Source: Thiohalocapsa sp. (GTDB lineage Bacteria > Pseudomonadota > Gammaproteobacteria > Chromatiales > Chromatiaceae). Taken from it: a stretch of 5,802 bases of DNA. A program made the position numbers and the translations under genes. Shown in pieces: positions 1 to 5,754 of the stretch. The DNA lies in the NCBI RefSeq assembly GCF_019695415.1, contig NZ_JAIFKJ010000656.1, forward strand, positions 1,707 to 7,508, written 5' to 3'. The notes under the pieces are model-generated. The model was not told the DNA's origin, made no database searches, and saw only the letters and a program-made list of their open reading frames with translations. Every line of letters starts with the position of its first letter. Position 1 is the stretch's first letter.

Positions 1-404
1 TGGGAGTCCGCCGGCCCGGAACGCCCGAGTGGTGGTGCCCCGTGGGGAGCCGGGGAAAGGGCGTGGGAGACCCGGTGTTGGTGTGGTACTGGGGGGATGG
101 CCGGTGGGGTGGCGACGGCGAAGGGGACCGTCAGGCTGTAACTGCCCGAGCTGGACGCGGTGGAGGACATGTAGAGCATGTCCTGGACGCCGTTCACTTG
201 CTCCTCGATGGGCCCGCCGACGGTATCGGCGATGGTCTGGGCATCGGCGCCGGGATAGGTGGCGGTGACCACCACCACCGGCGGCGTGATGGGCGGGTAC
301 TGGGCGACGGGGATGGCCCGGAGCGCCAGGATGCCCGCTACCACGAGCACGATGGAGACCACCGCGGCGAGCCGCGGGCGCTCGACGAAGACCTGGGAGA
401 TCAT
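1..404 (-). CDS. RND efflux pump inner-membrane permease, N-terminal part (partial, runs off left edge)
   Basis: This is the start of a HAE1-type RND permease (AcrB/MexB family), the proton-driven inner-membrane component of a tripartite drug efflux pump. The 134 visible codons (the family is usually about 1,040) begin MISQVFVERP, followed by a first transmembrane helix at about residues 11-30. Then come the family hallmarks IPVAQYPPITPP (31-42), VTATYPGADA (46-55), the PIEEQVNGVQDMLYMSS block (66-81) and GSYSLTV (87-93). The ATG at 404-402 lies 2 bp after the adaptor stop, with a G-rich ribosome binding site inside the adaptor's last codons, so the two are translationally linked. The frame stays open to the edge. 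From about residue 94 the protein drifts from the family consensus (PPAIPPVPHQHRVSHAL where an AQV-x-x-QNRV type segment is expected), and nearly every difference is a change to G on the plus strand. I read that part as sequence error, not a pseudogene. Substrate cannot be told. Confidence 0.9.
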   Translation of the reverse strand, partial: MISQVFVERPRLAAVVSIVLVVAGILALRAIPVAQYPPITPPVVVVTATYPGADAQTIADTVGGPIEEQVNGVQDMLYMSSTASSSGSYSLTVPFAVATPPAIPPVPHQHRVSHALSPAPHGAPPLGRSGPADS

Positions 405-406
405 GG

Positions 407-1807
407 TCAGCCCCCGTTGCCGCGGGCGGCCTCGGTCTTGCCGATGTCATCAGCCGAACCGTCAGCACCATCGCCGGCGTCCGACCCGGCACCGGCTGGG
501 GCGTCAGTACCACTGTCACCGTCGGCGCCCTTATCGCCGGCATCCCCGCTACCGGAGCCGGTCGCAGCCCCATCCGTCCCACTCGGCTGCACCGTCATGC
601 CCGGCTTCACCTTCTGCAGACCCGAGACGATCACCAGCTCGCCGTCTGTCAGACCCGAGGTCACCGCATAGCCGCCGTCCACCCGCGGTCCGAGCTGCAC
701 CTTGCGCAGCTGCACCCGGTCATCGCCGTCCACCAGGTACACTTGAGCGCCTGTACGGGTGCGCTGCACCGCCGCCGCCGGCACCACCGGCAGGTGCTCC
801 TTGTCTTCGCTATGCACGACGACGGTGATGAACTGCCCGGGCAGCAGCACGCCACTTGGGTTCGGGAAATCCGCGTAGATGGCAACCGTGCCAGTGGACG
901 CATCCACCCGGTTGTCGGTGAAGGCAATCTTGCCCGGCTTGTCGTACTGAGTGCCGTCCGGCAGCACCAGCTTGGGGACGAAGGCCTCGCGCGCCTCGGC
1001 GGTAGTGGCAGCGCCCACCTTGTCCTGCAGCCTGATCAGCTCCGCGCTGGGCACCGAAAACACAGCTCGGATGGGGTCCAGCTGAGCCACGGTGGCGAGC
1101 GTGCCGGTGTTGGTGCTGACCAGATTGCCCTCGGTGACAGAAGTGGCGCCGATGCGCCCGGCGATAGGGCTCGCGATGGTGGTGTAGCCGAGATTGATCT
1201 TGGCGTTGTCCACCCCTGCCTGGGCCTGCTGCTCGCTGGCCTTGGCCTTCTGCACATTCGCCTTGGCCTCGTCACGGGCGGCCTTGGCCTGGTCGAAGGC
1301 GGTCTGGGACGTGTCGCCCTTCTCGATCAGCGCCGCCTGGCGCTCGAAGTCCGCCTGCTTGTCCTCCAGCGCCGCAGCGGCGGCGAGCGCTTCTGCCTGG
1401 GCAGCCGCAAGCTGCCCCTGGGCCTGCTCCAGATCGGCTTCATACTGGTCCTGCTCGATGCGGTAGAGCACCTGGCCCTTGTCCACCATGGAGCCCTGCT
1501 CGAAGGCCACGTCCTCCAGAAAGCCCTCCACCCGGGCTTTCAGGTCCACTGACTGGATGGCCTGGATGTTGCCAACGAAGCGGGCGGTCTTGTCGACCGC
1601 CTGGCTCTCCACGGCGGCGACCACCACGGCGGGTCGCGGGTTGTCACCCGATTGGCCGGACGGCTGAGCCATGCCCGGCAGGGTGAGAAGCGCCAGCAGC
1701 GCCAACAGAACGACCTGCTGGCCTGCGGACCGCCGGCGAGTCAACCCGCATGCGGATGTGGGCCGCGTGCGGGACACATTGGCGGCGGAGTGCAGTGCTT
1801 CGCTCAT
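407..1807 (-). CDS. RND efflux periplasmic adaptor (membrane fusion protein, AcrA/MexA family)
   Basis: This 466-residue protein bridges an RND permease and an outer-membrane TolC-type channel. Seen in order: a basic N-terminus (TRRR, 23-26); a hydrophobic signal core VVLLALLALLTL (32-43) ending LPGMA, a likely signal peptidase I site; the first half of the lipoyl/barrel-sandwich domain (about 85-120, VDLKARVEGFLEDV and GQVLYRIEQDQY); an Ala/Gln/Lys-rich coiled-coil hairpin (about 121-204); the second lipoyl half (NLGYTTIASPIAGRIG, 205-220); a beta-barrel (about 247-330); and a membrane-proximal domain (about 335-405). No lipobox Cys follows the signal core, so unlike AcrA it is probably not a lipoprotein. 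Residues 408-466 are an unusual Gly/Asp/Ala-rich tail with 11 Asp. The start at 1807 has only a weak AAGAG upstream and gives a long n-region, so the true start could lie downstream. It is the first gene of the operon and diverges from vapB. No outer-membrane channel gene is in view. Confidence 0.93.
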   Translation of the reverse strand: MSEALHSAANVSRTRPTSACGLTRRRSAGQQVVLLALLALLTLPGMAQPSGQSGDNPRPAVVVAAVESQAVDKTARFVGNIQAIQSVDLKARVEGFLEDVAFEQGSMVDKGQVLYRIEQDQYEADLEQAQGQLAAAQAEALAAAAALEDKQADFERQAALIEKGDTSQTAFDQAKAARDEAKANVQKAKASEQQAQAGVDNAKINLGYTTIASPIAGRIGATSVTEGNLVSTNTGTLATVAQLDPIRAVFSVPSAELIRLQDKVGAATTAEAREAFVPKLVLPDGTQYDKPGKIAFTDNRVDASTGTVAIYADFPNPSGVLLPGQFITVVVHSEDKEHLPVVPAAAVQRTRTGAQVYLVDGDDRVQLRKVQLGPRVDGGYAVTSGLTDGELVIVSGLQKVKPGMTVQPSGTDGAATGSGSGDAGDKGADGDSGTDAPAGAGSDAGDGADGSADDIGKTEAARGNGG

Positions 1808-1951
1808 GCGTCAGGGGCTCTTTTTGTTGGTTGATCCGGGGCGGGACGGCACGACGCGGGGCGCCGGCGGGTTGCGAAAGTCCTCACGTTGCAGCACGCG
1901 TCGAACGAACTTAGACTTCCGGCCATGCTACACCATTCAATGTGTATACCG
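1808..1951. other. Divergent intergenic region between the efflux operon and vapBC
   Basis: This 144-bp gap must hold the promoters of both the adaptor gene (leftward) and vapBC (rightward). I see no convincing sigma-70 promoter for the efflux direction and no local repressor gene (TetR or MarR type) within the window. The only clear short symmetries are ACGCGT at 1896-1901 and GTATAC at 1944-1949. Confidence 0.6.
1889..1917 (+). promoter_or_regulatory. Possible sigma-70 promoter of vapBC
   Basis: TTGCAG (1889-1894) and TAGACT (1912-1917) are separated by exactly 17 bp. Matches to consensus are modest (3/6 and 4/6). It would start transcription near 1924 and give a leader of about 28 nt. VapBC complexes usually repress their own promoter. 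The palindrome GTATAC at 1944-1949, just before the vapB start, could be part of such an operator, but that is speculation from position. Confidence 0.25.
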
Positions 1952-2155
1952 ATGCGCACCAACATTGTTTTGGACGACGCCCTCGTGCAGGAGGCGATGG
2001 CGGTATCCGGCGCAAAGACCAAACGCGAGGTGGTGGATCGCGCGCTGCGCGAGATGGTCGCCCGGGCCAGGCGACTCGATCTGATGGACCTTTACGGCTC
2101 GGACGGCATCGACCCACAGTATGACTACAAAAGCGCCCGGAGCGGAGACGACTGA
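1952..2155 (+). CDS. vapB: Type II toxin-antitoxin system antitoxin, VapB family
   Basis: This 67-residue antitoxin is expected to bind and inhibit the VapC RNase encoded 2 bp downstream and to repress the shared promoter. It opens with MRTNIVLDDALVQEAM, the N-terminal ribbon plus first helix of the VapB/DUF2191 (ribbon-helix-helix type) family. This is followed by TKREVVDRALREMV (about 23-36), which forms the second helix and dimer interface. The C-terminal DLYGSDGIDPQYDYKSARSG is the flexible, Asp/Tyr-rich toxin-neutralising tail. I chose the ATG at 1952 because family members start exactly at MRTN. The frame is open further back, with ATGs at 1889, 1925, 1940, but those extensions resemble nothing in the family. 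No Shine-Dalgarno precedes 1952, so translation may be leaderless or weak. The family assignment is strong. The functional statement rests on family knowledge and the vapC neighbour. Confidence 0.9.
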   Translation: MRTNIVLDDALVQEAMAVSGAKTKREVVDRALREMVARARRLDLMDLYGSDGIDPQYDYKSARSGDD

Positions 2156-2157
2156 GC

Positions 2158-2562
2158 TTGTACCTGGTCGACACCTCGGTCTGGATCGACTTCTTCCGCG
2201 CGCGGGCCACGCCCGCCGTGCAACGGCTGAAGACGCTCCTTCAGGCGGGCGCCGATGTCTGCATCACGGCGCAGATCCTGCAGGAGATTCTTCAGGGCAC
2301 GCGTGACGACGCCCAATTCGACAAGTATCTCAGGTACTTCTCGAGCCAGCCGATCCTCCACCCCCAAGACCTCGTCGGCTGCGCCATCGCGGCAGCCCGC
2401 ATCTACTTCGACTGCCGGCGCCGTGGCCTGACGGTCCGCTCCGCCAACGACTGCCTCGTCGCCCAGGCGGCCCTGGAGCATGACGCGGTCCTGCTCCATG
2501 ACGACACCGATTTCGAGCACATCGCCCAGGTCGTGACGGCGCTGCGGCAGGTGTCCGGCTGA
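2158..2562 (+). CDS. vapC: Type II toxin-antitoxin system ribonuclease toxin VapC (PIN domain)
   Basis: This 134-residue PIN-domain endoribonuclease is the toxin partner of the adjacent VapB. PIN VapCs cleave RNA, often tRNA or rRNA, using Mg2+ or Mn2+ held by acidic residues. All expected acidic positions are visible: Asp5 in YLVDTSVWIDFF, Glu43 in QILQEILQG, Asp98 in SANDCLVAQAAL, and Asp116/Asp118 in LLHDDTDFEHIA. The length is normal for the family (about 130). The start is TTG at 2158. It is preferred because it gives the canonical MYLVDTSVW N-terminus, no ATG is near, and GGAG at 2144-2147 sits 10 nt upstream. The gene is 2 bp from the vapB stop, so the pair is translationally coupled, and the TTG start may help keep toxin output below antitoxin. 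There is no frameshift or missing catalytic residue, so the toxin looks active. Its RNA target cannot be inferred. Confidence 0.93.
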   Translation: MYLVDTSVWIDFFRARATPAVQRLKTLLQAGADVCITAQILQEILQGTRDDAQFDKYLRYFSSQPILHPQDLVGCAIAAARIYFDCRRRGLTVRSANDCLVAQAALEHDAVLLHDDTDFEHIAQVVTALRQVSG

Positions 2563-2683
2563 CCGGGACAGGCGCCGCACCCAGCGCCAGCCGCCCGCCC
2601 TTTTCGCCACACCCCAGTCGGTGCCGGACTTGCCGGCGCGGGTCGATGACTTCGAATTCGCCCGCGAATCCGACGCGCTCTAG
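2563..2683. other. Short region with no supportable gene
   Basis: These 121 bp lie between vapC and the WD40 remnant. Read in the same plus frame as the WD40 remnant they give an open but unrecognised stretch ending VDDFEFARESDAL and then a TAG at 2681-2683. It could be more of the same broken gene with one nonsense change, but I see no family signature. No terminator hairpin with a T run is visible after vapC. Confidence 0.4.
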
Positions 2684-2863
2684 GCACAGTTCAGCCCGGA
2701 TGGGCTGCTCGTCGCGAGCGGCCATGATGACGGCTCCAACCGAATCCATGACGCGCTGACCGGCACCGAGCTGGCGCGCCTGAGCTGCCATGACGCCCCG
2801 GTCTCATCGGCGGCCTGGGACCCGGCGGGGGCGCGGCTCGCCAGCGCCGGGGACGACGCCCGG
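2684..2863 (+). pseudogene. Remnant of a WD40-repeat protein gene
   Basis: About 60 codons encode recognisable WD40 beta-propeller sequence: FSPDGLLVASGHDDG, then a degraded strand (NRIHD in place of the usual VRLWD), then LTGTELARLSCHDAPV (the family usually has GH where CH is seen). A second repeat begins AAWDPAGARLASAGDDARVR and stops where a WD-dipeptide strand should follow. That is roughly one and a half repeats, whereas functional propellers need several. No start codon precedes it in frame after the TAG at 2681-2683. I therefore read it as the leftover of a larger gene, such as a WD40 or STAND-type protein, cut down by deletion. It continues without a stop into the antitoxin frame downstream. 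The homology call is by eye from strong motifs. Whether any of it is translated is unknown. Confidence 0.72.
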
Positions 2864-2920
2864 GTGCGCGCCACGCTGACCAGGCTCGCCGCGCCGGCGG
2901 AGAGCGTGTCGCTCGCTACC

Positions 2921-3265
2921 ATGGAGCTGGCCGAGGTGCCGGCCGGAGACAGCATCCCGCTGGCCTTTGCGCTGGGTGACCGGGTGGAGCTGGGGCGCGA
3001 CCCCCGCCTGATCCTGACCGTCCTGCTGGAAGAAGACGACCCCGCCGCCCTGGCGCACGCGCTTGGTACGGTCGCCCGCGCTCGCAGCATGACAGAGATC
3101 GCGAAGGCATCGGGCCTGGCGCGCGAGTCGCTCTACAAGGCGTTGCGCCCCGAGTCACAACCGCGCTTCGACACCATGAACCGGGTCTGTCATGCCTTGG
3201 GCGTGAAGCTGGTGGCGCAACCCTTGCGCGTTACCGAGGGCGACACGGATGAGGTTGCCCCCTGA
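2921..3265 (+). CDS. HigA-like addiction-module antitoxin (XRE-type HTH), no toxin partner visible
   Basis: This is a small DNA-binding protein of the putative addiction-module antidote family (COG3636-like), which pairs with RelE/HigB-type mRNA interferases and represses its own promoter. With the ATG at 2921 it has 114 residues, close to the usual ~100. The core EEDDPAALAHALGTVARAR (37-55) leads into the helix-turn-helix MTEIAKASGLARESLYKAL (57-75). This is followed by RFDTMNRVCHALGVKLVAQP (82-101), the typical C-terminal helices. The first ~25 residues match the family less well. A GTG at 2864 in the same frame would give 133 residues, the added part being the tail of the WD40 remnant. Neither start has a good ribosome binding site. 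The usual toxin gene, about 100 codons immediately upstream, is absent and WD40 debris sits there instead. It may be an orphan antitoxin or simply a regulator. Family call is firm, start and function less so. Confidence 0.82.
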   Translation: MELAEVPAGDSIPLAFALGDRVELGRDPRLILTVLLEEDDPAALAHALGTVARARSMTEIAKASGLARESLYKALRPESQPRFDTMNRVCHALGVKLVAQPLRVTEGDTDEVAP

Positions 3266-3283
3266 GTGCCGCATTGCCCGTTG

Positions 3284-3297
3284 CGCCGGCGCCGGCG
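3284..3297. repeat. 14-bp perfect GC palindrome
   Basis: CGCCGGCGCCGGCG reads identically on both strands and lies 19 bp after the antitoxin stop. No T run follows on either strand, so it is not a standard intrinsic terminator. In DNA this GC-rich it could be chance. Confidence 0.4.
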
Positions 3298-3368
3298 GAG
3301 CAGAGACACCCAATGGCACACTCGACTCCTCTGCCCACATTCAGCGCTTGCGGAGAGTCTAGACACGC

Positions 3369-3470
3369 TTCGGACAACTCCTCGATGAGGTGCTCCAGAT
3401 CCAGCTCCGCGAAACGACCGGCGCGCAGCAGCTCCGCCGTCCGCTCCGCCCAGGCGGCGTAGTCTTGGTC
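3369..3470 (-). pseudogene. Fragment of a DUF29-family gene
   Basis: On the minus strand 34 codons read from DQDYAAWAERTAELLRAG to FAELDLEHLIEELSE, which is the characteristic N-terminal segment of DUF29 proteins (small, function unknown; family form roughly D-x-Y-x-W...LLR-x-G...LD-x-x-x-L-x-EEL). Immediately before it, in frame, is a TAA (3473-3471) where a start and a few residues such as MTLY would be expected. After LSE the match ends abruptly, with ACLDSPQALN and unrelated sequence following. Full members are about 140-150 residues, so about three quarters is missing and this is a dead fragment. It lies just downstream of metG, on the same strand. DUF29 genes are frequent in multiple copies in cyanobacteria and purple sulfur bacteria, which hints at host lineage. 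The family call is by eye but the motif is distinctive. Confidence 0.68.
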
Positions 3471-3514
3471 TTAGAGTCGATGGAGACTCGAACTGATCGA
3501 AGGATGCTGCATGA

Positions 3515-5620
3515 CTATTTCACCTTCATGCCGGGCTCGGCACCGGCATCCGGGCTCAGGATGAAGATGTCCTTCCCGCCGGGCCCTGCCGCAAGCACCA
3601 TGCCCTCGGACACGCCGAAGCGCATCTTGCGTGGCGCAAGATTGGCGACCATCACCGTGAGCCGCCCCTCGAGCTTCGCGGGGTCGTACGCCTTGCTGAT
3701 GCCGGCGAAGACGTTGCGCGTCTCGCCGCCCAGATCGAGTGTGAGTTGGAGCAGCTTGTCGGCACCGTCCACTGGCGCTGCCCTGGCGATGCGGGCGATG
3801 CGCAGGTCCACCTTGGCGAAGGCGTCGAAGTCGATGGTGTCGGCGATGGGATCCCTGGCCACGTGGCCGGCGCCCGACGTCGTGTCGCCGCCCTGCCCAG
3901 CCGCCGGCTGACCCGCAGTCTGCGCCTGGGCCGCCGCCAAATCCTCTTTGGACGCCTCCAGCACCGCCTCGATATGCTTGGGCTCGACGCGGGTCATCAG
4001 CGGCTTGAACTTCGCGACCTCGTGGTCGAGCAGCGGCTGGGACAGCGCATCCCAGGCGAGCGGCTCGATCTGCATGAACTGCTCGGCGGCCTCCGCCGTC
4101 CCCGGCAGTATCGGCTTGAGCCAGCCGATGAGCAGCCGGAACAGATTCAGCCCCTGGGTGCAGATGCCCTGGAGCTCGGCGTCCCGGCCGTCCTGCTTGG
4201 CCACCACCCAGGGGGCTCGCTCGTCGATGTACTGGTTCGCACGGTCCGCAAGCGCCATGATCTCTCGCACCGCGCGGCTGAATTCCCGGCGTTCGTACGC
4301 CTCGGCGATACCCTCGCCAGCAGCGGCAAATTCGTGAAACAGCCCGGGCTCCGGCAATTCCACACCGAGACGACCGCCGAAGCGCTTGGTGATGAAGCCG
4401 GCGGTGCGGCTCGCGATGTTGACCACCTTGCCGACGAGATCCGCGTTCACGCGGGCCTGGAAGTCGTCCAGACTCAAGTCGATGTCATCGACGCCGGGAC
4501 CGAGCTTAGCCGCGAAGTAGTAGCGCAGGTACTCGGGATTCAGGTGATCGAGATAGGTCCGTGCCTTGATGAAGGTGCCGCGGGACTTGGACATCTTCTG
4601 CCCGTCCACGGTCAGGAATCCATGCGCGAAGACGGCCGTCGGCGTTCGGAAGTCGGCGCCGTGCAGCATCGCCGGCCAGAACAGGGCATGGAAATAGATG
4701 ATGTCCTTGCCGATGAAGTGATACAGCTCGGCGGTGCTGTCCTGTCCCCAGAAGGCGTCGAAGTCGAGCCCGGCGGCGCGCCCGCGCTCGCTCTCGCACA
4801 GCTGCTTGAAGCTCGCCATGTAGCCGATGGGCGCGTCCAGCCAGACGTAGAAGAACTTGCCCGGGTGGTCCGGGATCTCGAAGCCAAAGTACGGCGCATC
4901 CCGGGAGATGTCCCATTCCTTGAGGCCCGCCTCGAACCATTCGTCGAGCTTGTTGGCGACCTGCTCCTGGAGCCCGCCGCCGCGGGTCCACTCGCGCAGC
5001 ATGGGCTCGAAGTCCGCGAGCCTGAAGAACAGGTGCTCGGACTCGCGCTGCTCGGGCACGGCGCCGGAGACGACGGACTTGGGGTTCTTCAGCTCCGCCG
5101 GCGAGTAGCTCGCGCCGCAGGCCTCGCAGTTGTCGCCGTACTGGTCGGCGGCACCGCACTTGGGGCACTCGCCTTTGATGAAGCGATCCGGCAGAAACAT
5201 CTGCTCCACCGGGTCATACGCCTGATGGATGTTGCGCGCGGTGATGTGGCCCTTGTCGCGGTTGCGCGCGTAGATCAAGGTCGCGCAGTAACGATTCTCG
5301 TCCGAGTGGGTCGAGTGGTAGTTGTCGAAACCGATCCGGAAGTCCGCAAAGTCCGCCTTGTGCTCTTCCGCGACGCGGGCGATGAGCGCCTCCGGCGTGA
5401 TGCCCTCGGCACGCGCCTTCAGCATGATCGGCGTGCCGTGGGCGTCGTCGGCGCAGACATACCAACAGTCGTGCCCGCGCAGCTTCTGAAACCGCGCCCA
5501 AATGTCTGTTTGGATGTACTCCACCAAGTGGCCGATGTGGATGGGTCCGTTGGCATAGGGCAGCGCACTGGTGATGAGGATATCGCGGCGTGGGCGGCGG
5601 CGCTTGTCGGGTGCGGTCAT
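3515..5620 (-). CDS. metG: Methionine--tRNA ligase (methionyl-tRNA synthetase, MetRS)
   Basis: This cytoplasmic class I enzyme charges tRNA-Met and initiator tRNA with methionine using ATP. It has 701 residues from the chosen ATG (E. coli MetG is 677). Seen in order: the Rossmann start ILITSALPYANGPIHIGH with the HIGH motif at 28-31; a connective-peptide zinc knuckle with Cys 152, 155, 165 and 168 (CPKC...CEAC); YVWLDAPIGYMASF; the KMSKS loop at 342-346 (DGQKMSKSRGTF); the helical anticodon-binding domain with NQYIDERAPWVVAK (462-475); a low-complexity Ala/Gln/Gly linker (about 563-588); and a C-terminal EMAPII-like tRNA-binding domain (about 596-701), which makes the enzyme dimeric. The frame is open upstream to an ATG at 5686. 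I prefer 5620 because homologues begin a few residues before the catalytic core and a likely -10 element overlaps the upstream ATG. No strong Shine-Dalgarno is seen at either start. It appears monocistronic here and intact. Confidence 0.97.
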   Translation of the reverse strand: MTAPDKRRRPRRDILITSALPYANGPIHIGHLVEYIQTDIWARFQKLRGHDCWYVCADDAHGTPIMLKARAEGITPEALIARVAEEHKADFADFRIGFDNYHSTHSDENRYCATLIYARNRDKGHITARNIHQAYDPVEQMFLPDRFIKGECPKCGAADQYGDNCEACGASYSPAELKNPKSVVSGAVPEQRESEHLFFRLADFEPMLREWTRGGGLQEQVANKLDEWFEAGLKEWDISRDAPYFGFEIPDHPGKFFYVWLDAPIGYMASFKQLCESERGRAAGLDFDAFWGQDSTAELYHFIGKDIIYFHALFWPAMLHGADFRTPTAVFAHGFLTVDGQKMSKSRGTFIKARTYLDHLNPEYLRYYFAAKLGPGVDDIDLSLDDFQARVNADLVGKVVNIASRTAGFITKRFGGRLGVELPEPGLFHEFAAAGEGIAEAYERREFSRAVREIMALADRANQYIDERAPWVVAKQDGRDAELQGICTQGLNLFRLLIGWLKPILPGTAEAAEQFMQIEPLAWDALSQPLLDHEVAKFKPLMTRVEPKHIEAVLEASKEDLAAAQAQTAGQPAAGQGGDTTSGAGHVARDPIADTIDFDAFAKVDLRIARIARAAPVDGADKLLQLTLDLGGETRNVFAGISKAYDPAKLEGRLTVMVANLAPRKMRFGVSEGMVLAAGPGGKDIFILSPDAGAEPGMKVK

Positions 5621-5684
5621 GGCGTGCTGTCGAAACTGGTCGGGCGGAGGGCGGCCTTGCGCGGGCAGCGTGCGTGAAACGAGC

Positions 5685-5714
5685 ATTATCCGGGAACGGC
5701 GGACATTGGGGGAA
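5685..5714 (-). promoter_or_regulatory. Possible sigma-70 promoter of metG
   Basis: On the minus strand GATAAT (5690-5685) matches the -10 consensus at 5 of 6 positions. A weak TTCCCC (5714-5709, 3 of 6) lies 18 bp upstream. Transcription would begin near 5678, giving a leader of about 57 nt before the ATG at 5620. The element overlaps the alternative upstream ATG at 5686, which argues against that start. The -35 is poor, so the call is tentative. Confidence 0.3.
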
Positions 5715-5754
5715 GCGCCCGCACAATCCGAATGGGCGACAGCTGCTCTCTTAA

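Noticed and set aside
42..671. Overlapping plus-strand frames at the left end
   Set aside because: They are opposite the RND permease and adaptor genes, Arg/Pro/Ser-rich, with no motif. They arise from GC-rich antisense reading.
743..1552. A 269-codon plus-strand open frame opposite the adaptor gene
   Set aside because: It is an antisense shadow of the coiled-coil part of the adaptor, low complexity (Leu/Gly/Arg) with no family signature.
1889..1951. Upstream extension of vapB to the ATG at 1889
   Set aside because: The extra 21 residues lack resemblance to VapB N-termini, overlap the likely promoter, and family members start at MRTN.
2125..2791. Minus-strand frames of 153-161 codons over vapC
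   Set aside because: They are antisense to a PIN-domain gene with all catalytic residues, and their own sequence has no family features.
3471..3500. tRNA-like 3' end on the minus strand (GTTCGAGTC followed further on by GACCA)
   Set aside because: The T-arm pairs at only two of five positions, and no acceptor, D or anticodon arms can be built upstream.
3474..3500. Possible metG terminator
   Set aside because: Two competing 5-bp stems (GAGTC/GACTC at 3474-3489 and TCGAT/ATCGA at 3477-3500) are weak, and no T run follows on the minus strand.
3746..5677. A 643-codon open frame on the plus strand, opposite metG
   Set aside because: It is an antisense shadow of metG created by high GC third positions. 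It has no recognisable domain, and every codon lies over strongly conserved MetRS sequence.
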